Assembly: GCF_001043005.1 (NCBI RefSeq) | Contig: NZ_JYKZ01000014.1 | Coordinates: 51,522-115,521, forward strand | Direction of reading: 5' to 3' | Length of the DNA: 64,000 nucleotides | Source of the DNA: Pseudomonas psychrophila | GTDB lineage: Bacteria; Pseudomonadota; Gammaproteobacteria; Pseudomonadales; Pseudomonadaceae | Shown: positions 8,538 to 16,331 of the stretch, piece after piece | How positions within the stretch are numbered: position 1 is the stretch's first letter | Layout of the letters: each line of letters begins with the position of its first letter | Made by a program: the position numbers and the translations under genes | Notes under the pieces: generated by a model | The model's database searches: none | Seen by the model: the letters and a program-made list of their open reading frames with translations, nothing else | What the model was told of the DNA's origin: nothing

Positions 8538-10046
8538 ATGTTTGGTTCCAACGACGACAAGAAGAACCCAGCTGCGGCTGGCGAGAAAAAAGGCCTGTTC
8601 GGATGGCTGCGCAGAAAGCCGCAGGAACCCGTCGTGGAACAGCCCGCGCCTGCTCCTGAAATAACCCCTGAGCCGTTGATTGAGGCCGCTCCTGTGGTCG
8701 TCGAGGCAACGCCTGAAGTGGTTGTGGTGGCTGCAACTCCAGCGGTTGAACCGGCCCCTGCGCCGACGCCATGGCCGCCGCTGCCTGTTCCTGAAGAGCC
8801 GGTTGCACTGGTTGCAGACGTGCAGGCACCGCATGTCGTGCCGCCGATCCCGGAGCCTGAGGTCGTTGTTCCCGAGCCGGTGATTGCCCCTGAACCTGTG
8901 GTCGAAGAGCCCGAGGTGGTTGAACCCATCGTTGAGCCAGAGCCAGAGCCAGAGCCAGAGCCAGAACCGCAACCAGAGCCTGAGCCAAAACCAGAGCCAG
9001 TTGTTGAGCCGGTCATCGTGTCCGCTCCGGCGGTTGCTGTTTCTGCTCCGGTGACAACGCCGCAGCCTGTCATTGAAGCACCTGTTCCAGCGATAGCTGT
9101 TGCAGCTGAGCCAAAAACCGGCTTCTTCGCCCGCCTTAAACAAGGTTTGTCCAAGACCAGCGCCAGCATTGGCGAAGGCATGGCCAGCCTGTTTCTGGGT
9201 AAAAAAGCCATTGATGACGATTTGCTCGAAGAGATCGAAACCCGATTGCTGACCGCCGATGTGGGCGTTGAAGCAACGTCGGTGATTATCAAAAATCTGA
9301 CGCAGAAGGTTGCCCGCAAGCAACTGACCGATGCCGACGCACTGTACAAGTCGTTGCAGGACGAGCTGGCGGCCATGCTCAAACCGGTTGAGCAACCGCT
9401 GAAAATCGAATCGCAAAACAAGCCTTTTGTGATTCTGGTAGTGGGCGTCAACGGCGCGGGTAAAACCACCACCATCGGCAAGCTGGCCAAAAAGCTTCAG
9501 CTTGAAGGCAAGAAAGTCATGCTGGCTGCTGGCGATACCTTTCGCGCCGCCGCCGTCGAGCAGTTGCAGGTGTGGGGCGAGCGCAACAGTATTCCGGTGA
9601 TTGCCCAGCACACTGGTGCTGATTCGGCCTCGGTGATTTTTGACGCCGTGCAGGCAGCCAAGGCCCGAGGCATCGACGTATTGATCGCTGACACCGCCGG
9701 TCGCCTGCACACCAAAGACAACCTGATGGAAGAACTCAAGAAAGTTCGCCGGGTTATCGGCAAGCTCGACGCAGACGCCCCGCACGAAGTGCTGTTGGTG
9801 CTCGATGCCGGTACAGGGCAGAACGCTATCAGCCAGACCAAGCAGTTTGATCAGACCGTTGCGCTCACAGGCCTGGCGCTGACCAAGCTGGATGGCACGG
9901 CCAAGGGCGGGGTGATTTTCGCCTTGGCCAAGCAATTCAACATTCCGATTCGTTTTATCGGTGTGGGTGAAGGCATTGATGATTTACGTGATTTTGAGTC
10001 CGAACCCTTTGTCCAGGCTCTATTTGCGGAGCGGGAGCGTCCATGA
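8538..10046 (+). CDS. ftsY: Signal recognition particle receptor FtsY
   Basis: FtsY is the membrane-associated GTPase that docks SRP-ribosome complexes at the inner membrane. The 502-residue protein begins with KKGLFGWLRRK, a probable amphipathic lipid-binding helix. About 170 residues of acidic Pro/Glu/Val-rich linker follow, including a short Pro-Glu repeat near residues 132-150. The NG GTPase domain occupies the C-terminal 300 residues, with GVNGAGKTTTIGKLA (P-loop, about residue 300), DTAGRLHTKDNLMEEL and TKLDGTAKGG. The start of ftsE overlaps its stop codon (ATGA). It is the first gene of ftsY-ftsE-ftsX, a classic gammaproteobacterial order. Confidence 0.97.
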   Translation: MFGSNDDKKNPAAAGEKKGLFGWLRRKPQEPVVEQPAPAPEITPEPLIEAAPVVVEATPEVVVVAATPAVEPAPAPTPWPPLPVPEEPVALVADVQAPHVVPPIPEPEVVVPEPVIAPEPVVEEPEVVEPIVEPEPEPEPEPEPQPEPEPKPEPVVEPVIVSAPAVAVSAPVTTPQPVIEAPVPAIAVAAEPKTGFFARLKQGLSKTSASIGEGMASLFLGKKAIDDDLLEEIETRLLTADVGVEATSVIIKNLTQKVARKQLTDADALYKSLQDELAAMLKPVEQPLKIESQNKPFVILVVGVNGAGKTTTIGKLAKKLQLEGKKVMLAAGDTFRAAAVEQLQVWGERNSIPVIAQHTGADSASVIFDAVQAAKARGIDVLIADTAGRLHTKDNLMEELKKVRRVIGKLDADAPHEVLLVLDAGTGQNAISQTKQFDQTVALTGLALTKLDGTAKGGVIFALAKQFNIPIRFIGVGEGIDDLRDFESEPFVQALFAERERP

Positions 10047-10714
10047 TTCGTTTCGAGCAGGTCGGTAAGCGCTATCCAAATGGACACGTGGGCCTGCACG
10101 AGCTGAGCTTTCGGGTCCGTCGAGGGGAATTCCTCTTTGTGACCGGCCACTCCGGCGCAGGTAAAAGCACGCTGCTGCGCCTGCTGCTGGCGATGGAACG
10201 TCCGACCACGGGCAAGTTGCTGCTGGCCGGGCAGGACCTGGGGCAGATCAGCAACGCGCAGATTCCTTTCTTGCGTCGCCAGATCGGCGTGGTGTTCCAG
10301 AACCATCAGCTGTTGTTTGATCGTACGGTGTTCAATAACGTCGCCTTGCCGTTGCAGATCCTCGGGTTGTCCAAGCCTGAAATCGCCAAGCGGGTCGACT
10401 CAGCGCTGGAGCGTGTTGCGCTGTCGGACAAGACCGACCTGTACCCGGGTGATTTGTCCACCGGCCAGCAACAACGCGTCGGCATTGCCCGCGCCATCGT
10501 TCATCGTCCGGCTTTGCTGCTGGCCGATGAGCCCACGGGTAACCTCGATCCGCGTCTGGCGGCGGAAATCATGGGTGTATTTGAAGACATCAACCGTTTG
10601 GGCACCAGCGTACTGATCGCCAGCCATGACCTGGCACTGATCGCACGTATGCGCCACCGCATGCTGACGTTGCAGCGCGGGCGATTGATTGGCGACGGGG
10701 AGGCCGCCGTATGA
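10043..10714 (+). CDS. ftsE: Cell division ATP-binding protein FtsE
   Basis: This 223-residue ABC ATPase has Walker A (GHSGAGKST), the Q-loop (GVVFQNHQLL), the signature LSTGQQQRVGIARA, Walker B (ALLLADEPTGNLD) and the H-loop (LIASHDLALI). With FtsX it forms a membrane complex that activates periplasmic septal peptidoglycan hydrolases at the division site, as established in E. coli. The ATG overlaps the ftsY stop by 4 bases, and the ftsX start overlaps its own stop in the same way, so the three are translationally coupled. Confidence 0.97.
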   Translation: MIRFEQVGKRYPNGHVGLHELSFRVRRGEFLFVTGHSGAGKSTLLRLLLAMERPTTGKLLLAGQDLGQISNAQIPFLRRQIGVVFQNHQLLFDRTVFNNVALPLQILGLSKPEIAKRVDSALERVALSDKTDLYPGDLSTGQQQRVGIARAIVHRPALLLADEPTGNLDPRLAAEIMGVFEDINRLGTSVLIASHDLALIARMRHRMLTLQRGRLIGDGEAAV

Positions 10715-11733
10715 GTGCGACACGCAGCTCCAAAGTGTCAGAGCGCGTAGCGCCCAAGGCTGCCGACCCGCAGCCGCCGAAGAAAAAACACGATGATGAC
10801 GATGGTCCGACCTTCGCCATGTTGTTTCACGCCTGGGTTGAGGCCCATCGCGCAAGTTTGCTCGATAGCCTCAAGCGTCTGGGCAAGCAGCCCATTGGCA
10901 GCTTTTTTACCTGTCTGGTGATGGCAGTTGCCCTGAGCTTGCCCATGGGCCTGTCGTTGTTGCTTAACAACGTCGAGCGTCTAGGGGGTTCGTGGCAGCG
11001 TGCGGCGCAAATCTCTCTGTACCTGCAGATGGATGCCAGCAGCGAACAGGGTGAAAAACTCAGCGATCAGATAAAAGGTATGGCTGGGGTGGCTGACGCA
11101 GAATTTATCAGTCGCGAAAAGGCCCTTGAAGAGTTCCAGCAGCAATCAGGGCTGGGCGAAGCGCTTAAAGAACTGCCCGATAATCCGTTGCCGGGCGTGG
11201 TGCTGGTGACCCCGGCAGAGGTCGATAAGGCCACTCTTGAAGCCCTTCGCGAACGTCTTGCGCAGCTGCCGAAGGTGCAACAGGCGCAACTTGATCTAGT
11301 CTGGGTCGAGCGGTTGGCGGCCATCCTGAAATTGGGTGATCGTTTTGTGTTTGGCTTGACGGTATTGCTGGTGTCGGCTTTGCTGCTGGTTATCGGTAAT
11401 ACGATTCGTTTGCATATTGAGAACCGTCGCATCGAAATCGAGGTGATCAAGCTGGTCGGTGGTACTGACAGCTATGTGCGCAGGCCATTTCTTTACATGG
11501 GTGCGCTTTACGGTTTCGGTGCGGGAGTGCTGTCCTGGGGCGTTTTGGCATTCGGTTTGAACTGGCTTAACGACGCGGTGGTGGGATTGGCCGGCTTGTA
11601 CGGCAGCAATTTTGCTTTGGCGGGTGTGCCGGTAGCCGATGGTCTGTCTCTATTGCTTGGCGCGGTGTTGTTAGGGTATATCGGTGCATGGATTGCAGTA
11701 GCGCGTCACTTACGTGAGCTTTCGCCCAAGTAG
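10711..11733 (+). CDS. ftsX: Cell division permease-like protein FtsX
   Basis: This 340-residue inner membrane protein has an unusually charged N-terminal tail (QPPKKKHDDDDG), a first membrane segment near residues 65-85 (GSFFTCLVMAVALSLPMGLSLLL), a periplasmic domain, and three C-terminal membrane helices. NTIRLHIENRRIEIEVIKLVGGT is the conserved FtsX cytoplasmic loop. It partners FtsE. The gap to rpoH contains a candidate envelope-stress promoter, so rpoH need not rely on readthrough from this operon. Confidence 0.96.
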   Translation: MSATRSSKVSERVAPKAADPQPPKKKHDDDDGPTFAMLFHAWVEAHRASLLDSLKRLGKQPIGSFFTCLVMAVALSLPMGLSLLLNNVERLGGSWQRAAQISLYLQMDASSEQGEKLSDQIKGMAGVADAEFISREKALEEFQQQSGLGEALKELPDNPLPGVVLVTPAEVDKATLEALRERLAQLPKVQQAQLDLVWVERLAAILKLGDRFVFGLTVLLVSALLLVIGNTIRLHIENRRIEIEVIKLVGGTDSYVRRPFLYMGALYGFGAGVLSWGVLAFGLNWLNDAVVGLAGLYGSNFALAGVPVADGLSLLLGAVLLGYIGAWIAVARHLRELSPK

Positions 11734-11770
11734 TGTCTTTACACCTGTTGACCTTTTCAGCTTTTTTTGG

Positions 11771-11797
11771 GAACTTTTTTCCAGGTTTCCGGTCAAC
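11771..11797 (+). promoter_or_regulatory. Candidate AlgU (sigma-E type) promoter of rpoH
   Basis: GAACTT at 11771-11776 is followed by 16 bases and TCAAC at 11793-11797. This resembles the AlgU/sigma-E pattern GAACTT-N16/17-TCTGA, with a good -35 and an imperfect -10. AlgU-dependent transcription of rpoH is known in P. aeruginosa. The site lies about 50 bases upstream of the rpoH start codon. Confidence 0.45.
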
Positions 11798-11846
11798 TTT
11801 CGCAGTGCTGAACTGCACGAGTTATGTGAGACGGAGGTTTTTTCGT

Positions 11847-12701
11847 ATGACCACTTCTTTGCAACCTGCGTATGCGTTGGTCCCTGGTGCGAACCTTGAG
11901 GCCTATGTAAACACGGTGAACAGCATTCCACTGCTGACACCGGAGCAGGAGCGTGAACTGGCCGAGAGTCTCTACTATGAGCAGGATTTGGGGGCGGCTC
12001 GGCAGATGGTGCTCGCCCACCTGCGTTTTGTTGTACACATTGCCCGTAGTTATTCGGGCTATGGCCTGGCTCAGGCTGACCTGATCCAGGAAGGTAACGT
12101 CGGCCTGATGAAGGCGGTCAAACGCTTTAACCCTGAAATGGGCGTGCGTCTGGTGTCGTTCGCCGTGCACTGGATCAAGGCAGAGATCCACGAGTTCATT
12201 TTGCGTAACTGGCGGATCGTGAAAGTCGCGACCACCAAGGCTCAGCGCAAACTGTTCTTCAACCTGCGCAGCCAGAAAAAACGTTTGGCCTGGCTGAACA
12301 ACGACGAAGTTCATCGTGTGGCTGAAAGCCTCGGCGTAGAACCTCGTGAAGTGCGGGAGATGGAAAGCCGCCTGACCGGTCATGACATGGCCTTCGACCC
12401 GGCAGCTGAAGCTGACGACGACAGTGCATTCCAGTCGCCAGCCAACTACCTGGAAGATCACCGGTACGACCCGGCGCGCCAACTGGAAGATGCTGACTGG
12501 ACTGATAACTCCACCAGCAACCTGCATGAAGCGCTGGAAGTGCTGGATGACCGCAGTCGTGACATTCTGTATCAGCGCTGGCTGGCTGAAGAGAAAGCCA
12601 CGCTGCACGACCTGGCACAGAAGTACAACGTGTCAGCCGAGCGGATCCGTCAGCTTGAAAAAAGCGCGATGAACAAGCTCAAACTGTCGATTGCCGCTTA
12701 A
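11847..12701 (+). CDS. rpoH: RNA polymerase heat-shock sigma factor RpoH
   Basis: Sigma-32 directs transcription of heat-shock chaperone and protease genes. The start at 11847 follows ACGGAGG and gives 284 residues, the usual length; the frame is open further upstream but without a plausible start. Region 2 is seen in LAHLRFVVHIARSYSGYGL and QADLIQEGNVGLMKAVKRF. The RpoH box, QRKLFFNLRSQKKRL, sits near residue 135. Region 4 ends in the helix-turn-helix LHDLAQKYNVSAERIRQLEKSAM. A strong terminator follows. Confidence 0.97.
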   Translation: MTTSLQPAYALVPGANLEAYVNTVNSIPLLTPEQERELAESLYYEQDLGAARQMVLAHLRFVVHIARSYSGYGLAQADLIQEGNVGLMKAVKRFNPEMGVRLVSFAVHWIKAEIHEFILRNWRIVKVATTKAQRKLFFNLRSQKKRLAWLNNDEVHRVAESLGVEPREVREMESRLTGHDMAFDPAAEADDDSAFQSPANYLEDHRYDPARQLEDADWTDNSTSNLHEALEVLDDRSRDILYQRWLAEEKATLHDLAQKYNVSAERIRQLEKSAMNKLKLSIAA

Positions 12702-12719
12702 CCCGGCCCGACAAAAAAA

Positions 12720-12750
12720 CGCCCCGGTTCGCAAGAGCCGGGGCGTTTTT
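12720..12750 (+). terminator. Rho-independent terminator after rpoH
   Basis: CGCCCCGG at 12720-12727 pairs with CCGGGGCG at 12738-12745 and is followed by a run of T. An A-run precedes it, so it may also stop transcripts arriving from mtgA. Confidence 0.9.
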
Positions 12751-12812
12751 GTGTGTGTTGCAGTTGCGTTCATTCTACGGCACAGCCCGCTCCCACAAAC
12801 TCATGTGCAGCT

Positions 12813-13535
12813 TCAGTCAGCCCACGGCGCCTTGCGCGAGTTGTTCAGGGTGTCGAGGTAGCTGTCCCCGCCTAACTGTCGCATTTGCTGGCGAATCCAG
12901 CCTGCACGGCGGCTCACGTAGGTGCTGGGGTGGCTGGCGCTCCAGTTCAGCGGGCTGGGCAGCACTGCCGCCAGGTAGCTGGCCTGCTGGGCTGAAAGGT
13001 TCTTGGCACTCACGCCAAAGTGATGGCGGGCTGCCGCTTCTGCGCCGAACACGCCTTCATCCCACTCTGCACTGTTGAGGTACACCTCAAGAATCCGCTG
13101 CTTGGGCCAGAGTATTTCAATCAGCCCGGTAAACCAGGCTTCCAGCCCCTTGCGTAGCCAGCTGCGACCCGACCATAAAAACAGGTTCTTCGACACTTGC
13201 TGGCTCAGTGTGCTGGCGCCGCGCAATGTGCCGCCTTGCTCGTTGTGGACCAGGGCTGCCCGGATTGCACCGAAGTCGAAACCCCAGTGCTCGGGGAATT
13301 TTTGGTCCTCGCCCGCCATGACCGCAACTTTGAGGTCATTGGAGATTTCATCCCAGGGACGCCAGCTGCGCTGCAGGTCGATGGGCTCTGCATCGAACCA
13401 CGACTCGACCTTGCGCTCCACCATCAGTGCAGTGCCGGGGGGTGGCACCCAGCGAAACACCAGCACCAGTAATGCGCTGCCCACTGCGAACCAGAGCAGG
13501 GCTTTAAGAAAGCGATGAACAAGAAAACGCAGCAT
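12813..13535 (-). CDS. mtgA: Monofunctional peptidoglycan glycosyltransferase MtgA
   Basis: This enzyme polymerises glycan strands from lipid II at the inner membrane. The 240-residue form starting at 13535 has one N-terminal membrane helix (FLKALLWFAVGSALLVLVF) and the family-51 motifs EDQKFPEHWGFD (catalytic Glu), GASTLSQQVSKNLFLW, KQRILEVYLNSAEWDEG and GAEAAARHHFG. An ATG at 13568 overlaps a perfect TATAAT (13567-13572 on this strand), which is better read as the promoter -10. It converges with rpoH. Confidence 0.94.
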   Translation of the reverse strand: MLRFLVHRFLKALLWFAVGSALLVLVFRWVPPPGTALMVERKVESWFDAEPIDLQRSWRPWDEISNDLKVAVMAGEDQKFPEHWGFDFGAIRAALVHNEQGGTLRGASTLSQQVSKNLFLWSGRSWLRKGLEAWFTGLIEILWPKQRILEVYLNSAEWDEGVFGAEAAARHHFGVSAKNLSAQQASYLAAVLPSPLNWSASHPSTYVSRRAGWIRQQMRQLGGDSYLDTLNNSRKAPWAD

Positions 13536-13613
13536 AGATGGCTTGGCCGAACCCGTTGAGCGGGCCATTATACAGACCCTGCGCCATTCGATGATCCTGA
13601 CTGGAGTGACCCC

Positions 13614-13985
13614 ATGCTGCGCACGTTTTTGATGCTTGCCGCTTTCTTCGGCTTTACCGGTGTTGCGCTGGGCGCGTTTGCCGCCCACGGCCTGAAAGGT
13701 CGCTTGACAGAGCAGTATCTGGCTATTTTTCATACAGGCGTGACCTATCAACTGGTCCACACCCTGGCCCTTTTCGGCGTAGCACTGCTTGCCACCCACC
13801 TTCCCGGACGCCTGGTGACCTGGGCCGGTCTCTGTTTTGCCCTCGGGATCGTGCTGTTCTCCGGCAGCCTGTACCTGTTGACCATGACCGGCATCAGCAA
13901 GCTGGGGATCATTACGCCCTTCGGTGGACTGGCATTTTTGGCCGGTTGGCTGTGTTTGGGGCTGGCCGCCTGGCGCCTGAGCTGA
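13614..13985 (+). CDS. DUF423 family small inner membrane protein (YgdD-like)
   Basis: A 123-residue protein with about four hydrophobic segments and the DUF423 start (FFGFTGVALGAFAAHGLKGRLT). GVALLATHLPGR and LFSGSLYLLTMTG are also typical. The function of the family is not known. It starts 79 bases from mtgA on the opposite strand, so the two share a promoter region. It precedes thiS on the same strand. Confidence 0.88.
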   Translation: MLRTFLMLAAFFGFTGVALGAFAAHGLKGRLTEQYLAIFHTGVTYQLVHTLALFGVALLATHLPGRLVTWAGLCFALGIVLFSGSLYLLTMTGISKLGIITPFGGLAFLAGWLCLGLAAWRLS

Positions 13986-14065
13986 GCCCACAAGATGAAT
14001 GGCTTGGGTCGGCCTGACTGATCGGGCTAGAATGCTGGCCCCTTAAAATGAAGGCAGCGTCGCGC

Positions 14066-14266
14066 ATGCTCATTCAGTTGAACGGTGAATCCTTTGAACT
14101 ACCGGACGGTCAGACCGTTGCGGACCTGCTGGCACTTCAGGAGCTGACCGGCCGTCGCGTTGCTGTCGAGCTTAATCTGGACATTGTCCCGCGCAGCCAG
14201 CACGCCGAGACGGTACTCAAAGCAGGCGATCAGGTTGAAGTGGTGCACGCCATCGGTGGCGGCTAG
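14066..14266 (+). CDS. thiS: Sulfur carrier protein ThiS
   Basis: This 66-residue ubiquitin-like protein ends in Gly-Gly (VVHAIGGG), the tail that is adenylated and thiocarboxylated to deliver sulfur for the thiazole ring of thiamine. MLIQLNGESFELPDGQTVADLL is the beta-grasp start. An in-frame ATG at 14048 would add six residues, but the purine-rich stretch there serves better as the ribosome binding site for 14066. thiG follows, which fits ThiS acting directly with ThiG. Confidence 0.95.
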   Translation: MLIQLNGESFELPDGQTVADLLALQELTGRRVAVELNLDIVPRSQHAETVLKAGDQVEVVHAIGGG

Positions 14267-14324
14267 TTTTCTGCCCCGCCCTTCACGCTCGCTCCACAGT
14301 GCACACAATTAAAGAGGATTCCCG

Positions 14325-15119
14325 ATGAGCAACGTTCGTAGCGACAAGCCTTTTACCCTGGCAGGCCGTACTTATCAGTCGCGTCTGCTGGTGGGCACGG
14401 GCAAGTACCGTGACCTTGAAGAAACCCGCCTGGCCATCGAAGCCTCGGGTGCAGAGATCGTTACCGTTGCTGTGCGCCGTACCAACATCGGTCAGAACCC
14501 GGGCGAGCCGAACCTGCTCGACGTGCTGCCGCCGGACCGCTACACCATCCTGCCGAACACCGCCGGTTGCTATGACGCGGTAGAAGCTGTGCGCACCTGT
14601 CGCCTGGCCCGTGAGCTGCTCGACGGCCACAAGCTGGTCAAGCTCGAAGTGCTGGCTGATCAGAAGACCCTGTTCCCCAACGTCATCGAAACCCTCAAGG
14701 CCGCCGAGATTCTGGTCAAGGATGGTTTTGACGTCATGGTGTACACCAGTGATGACCCGATCATTGCCCGTGAGCTTGAAGCCATGGGCTGTATTGCCGT
14801 GATGCCGCTGGCTGGCCTGATCGGTACAGGCCTGGGGATCTGCAACCCCTACAACCTGCGCATCATTCTTGAGGAAGCAAAAATTCCGGTGCTGGTCGAT
14901 GCGGGTGTGGGTACTGCCTCCGACGCGACCATTGCCATGGAAATGGGTTGTGAGGCGGTGCTGATGAACTCGGCCATCGCCAACGCCCAGCACCCTATCA
15001 TCATGGCCGAAGCCATGAAGCACGCCATTGTGGCGGGCCGTCTGGCGTATCTGGCCGGGCGCATGCCGAAAAAACTCTATGCCAGCGCCTCTTCGCCGCT
15101 GGATGGTCTGATCAAGTAA
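14325..15119 (+). CDS. thiG: Thiazole synthase ThiG
   Basis: ThiG builds the thiamine thiazole ring from deoxyxylulose 5-phosphate, dehydroglycine and ThiS thiocarboxylate. The 264-residue TIM-barrel protein shows SRLLVGTGKY, IVTVAVRRTN, GCYDAVEAVRTCRLARE, VKLEVLAD (Schiff-base lysine region) and PVLVDAGVGTASDA, all typical. An AGAGGA ribosome binding site lies 6 bases upstream. No thiamine riboswitch is visible ahead of thiS. trmB follows 9 bases after the stop. Confidence 0.97.
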   Translation: MSNVRSDKPFTLAGRTYQSRLLVGTGKYRDLEETRLAIEASGAEIVTVAVRRTNIGQNPGEPNLLDVLPPDRYTILPNTAGCYDAVEAVRTCRLARELLDGHKLVKLEVLADQKTLFPNVIETLKAAEILVKDGFDVMVYTSDDPIIARELEAMGCIAVMPLAGLIGTGLGICNPYNLRIILEEAKIPVLVDAGVGTASDATIAMEMGCEAVLMNSAIANAQHPIIMAEAMKHAIVAGRLAYLAGRMPKKLYASASSPLDGLIK

Positions 15120-15128
15120 GAGCCACTG

Positions 15129-15851
15129 ATGACTGAATCACTAGACACCCCAATCCCGGAAGAAGGCGAAGATCGCCAACACCGTCGCATCAAGAGTTTT
15201 GTGATGCGCGCCGGGCGCATGACCGAAGGCCAGCAACGCGGCCTCGATCAAGGCACGCCGCTTTATGTACTGCCGCTGGCTGACGCGCCGGTCGATTTTG
15301 ATCAGGTTTTCGGTCGCTCCGCGCCGCGTACTCTCGAAATCGGCTTTGGCATGGGTCACTCCCTGCTGGAAATGGCTGCTGCCTCGCCTGAGCAGGACTT
15401 CATCGGGGTAGAGGTTCACCGCCCGGGTGTCGGCGCGCTGCTTAATGGCGTACTGACGCAAGGCCTGACCAACCTGCGGGTTTACGATTGCGATGCAATC
15501 GAAGTGCTGACCCGTTGCGTGGCTGACAACAGCCTTGACCGTCTGCTGCTGTTCTTCCCGGACCCTTGGCACAAGAGCCGTCACCACAAGCGCCGGATCG
15601 TGCAGGCGTCCTTCGCTGAACTGGTGCGCTCCAAGCTCAAGGTCGGTGGCGTGCTGCACATGGCTACCGATTGGGAACCGTATGCGGAATATATGCTGGA
15701 AGTGATGAACGTCGCGCCGGGCTACCGCAACCTGGCCGAGGACGGTCTGTGTGTGCCGCGTCCAGCAGAGCGTCCGGTGACCAAGTTCGAACGCCGCGGC
15801 GAACGTCTGGGTCATGGCGTGTGGGACTTGAAGTTCGAAAAGCTGGCGTAA
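15129..15851 (+). CDS. trmB: tRNA (guanine46-N7)-methyltransferase TrmB
   Basis: TrmB places m7G at position 46 of tRNA variable loops using SAM. The 240-residue protein has LEIGFGMGHSLLEMA (SAM motif I), DFIGVEVHRPGVGALL, and FFPDPWHKSRHHKRRIVQ, the diagnostic motif with the catalytic Asp, then HMATDWEPYAEYM. It is probably transcribed with thiS-thiG. A GC-rich hairpin without a T-run (15866-15893) and a REP pair lie downstream. Confidence 0.96.
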   Translation: MTESLDTPIPEEGEDRQHRRIKSFVMRAGRMTEGQQRGLDQGTPLYVLPLADAPVDFDQVFGRSAPRTLEIGFGMGHSLLEMAAASPEQDFIGVEVHRPGVGALLNGVLTQGLTNLRVYDCDAIEVLTRCVADNSLDRLLLFFPDPWHKSRHHKRRIVQASFAELVRSKLKVGGVLHMATDWEPYAEYMLEVMNVAPGYRNLAEDGLCVPRPAERPVTKFERRGERLGHGVWDLKFEKLA

Positions 15852-15898
15852 GCGGTTTTTCTGATACCGGCCTCACCCTGCTTTGGGGCCGGTCAAGA

Positions 15899-15985
15899 TG
15901 TGGGAGCGGGCTTGCTCGCGATGCAGACGGCGCGGTCTACCTGCAGACCCCGGCGATACTATCGCGAGCAAGCCCGCTCCCACAG
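15899..15985. repeat. REP pair (GGGCTTGCTCGCGA type, long spacer)
   Basis: TGTGGGAGCGGGCTTGCTCG and its inverse complement flank a spacer of about 45 bases. This element lies between the convergent trmB and DUF3392 genes. Confidence 0.9.
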
Positions 15986-15998
15986 CAGTTATGTGGTC

Positions 15999-16322
15999 TC
16001 AGCGCCGATCCGCCACAACCCCGATCAACACCAGCACTACCAACAACACCGGCGCCAGACTGTAGTTATTAAATTGACTCAGACCGCGCTCGACCCACGG
16101 TGTAGCGTAGATCAAGGCAGCGCCGCTGCCGATCAGGCAAAGCAAGGCCATCAGCGGTACGCGCAAGGCGCCCGCGATACTGCCCAGACGCTGTTCGACC
16201 CAGCCCTTGAAGTCGGCGCCAAACAGCACCAGCACGCAGCCGATCAGGGCCAGAGCGATTTCTGAAAGGTGACTGCGGCTCCAGCGCGACACGGTGGCAA
16301 GCAGGTCAAGTACCAAGTCCAT
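15999..16322 (-). CDS. DUF3392 family small membrane protein
   Basis: A 107-residue protein with three hydrophobic segments (IALALIGCVLVLFGADF, LMALLCLIGSGAALIY and LAPVLLVVLVLIGVVA). It resembles the DUF3392 family of gammaproteobacteria, whose function is unknown. It lies 9 bases downstream of hemW and is likely at the end of the hemW-rdgB-DUF4426 transcription unit. Confidence 0.75.
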   Translation of the reverse strand: MDLVLDLLATVSRWSRSHLSEIALALIGCVLVLFGADFKGWVEQRLGSIAGALRVPLMALLCLIGSGAALIYATPWVERGLSQFNNYSLAPVLLVVLVLIGVVADRR

Positions 16323-16331
16323 TCGAGTTCC

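Noticed and set aside
8484..9935. A 483-codon open frame on the minus strand inside ftsY
   Set aside because: It is antisense to the conserved FtsY protein. It is open because of the GC-rich repeat coding for Pro-Glu, and its translation is low complexity with no family resemblance.
12813..13991. A longer mtgA starting at 13991
   Set aside because: The extra 150 residues are not related to glycosyltransferases and cover the DUF423 gene on the other strand and the TATAAT near 13570.
14267..14324. A thiamine riboswitch near thiS-thiG
   Set aside because: Neither the short gap before thiG nor the 60 bases before thiS contain the TPP aptamer core.
15866..15893. A hairpin after trmB read as a terminator
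   Set aside because: The 7-base GC stem is real but no T-run follows, so intrinsic termination is not supported.
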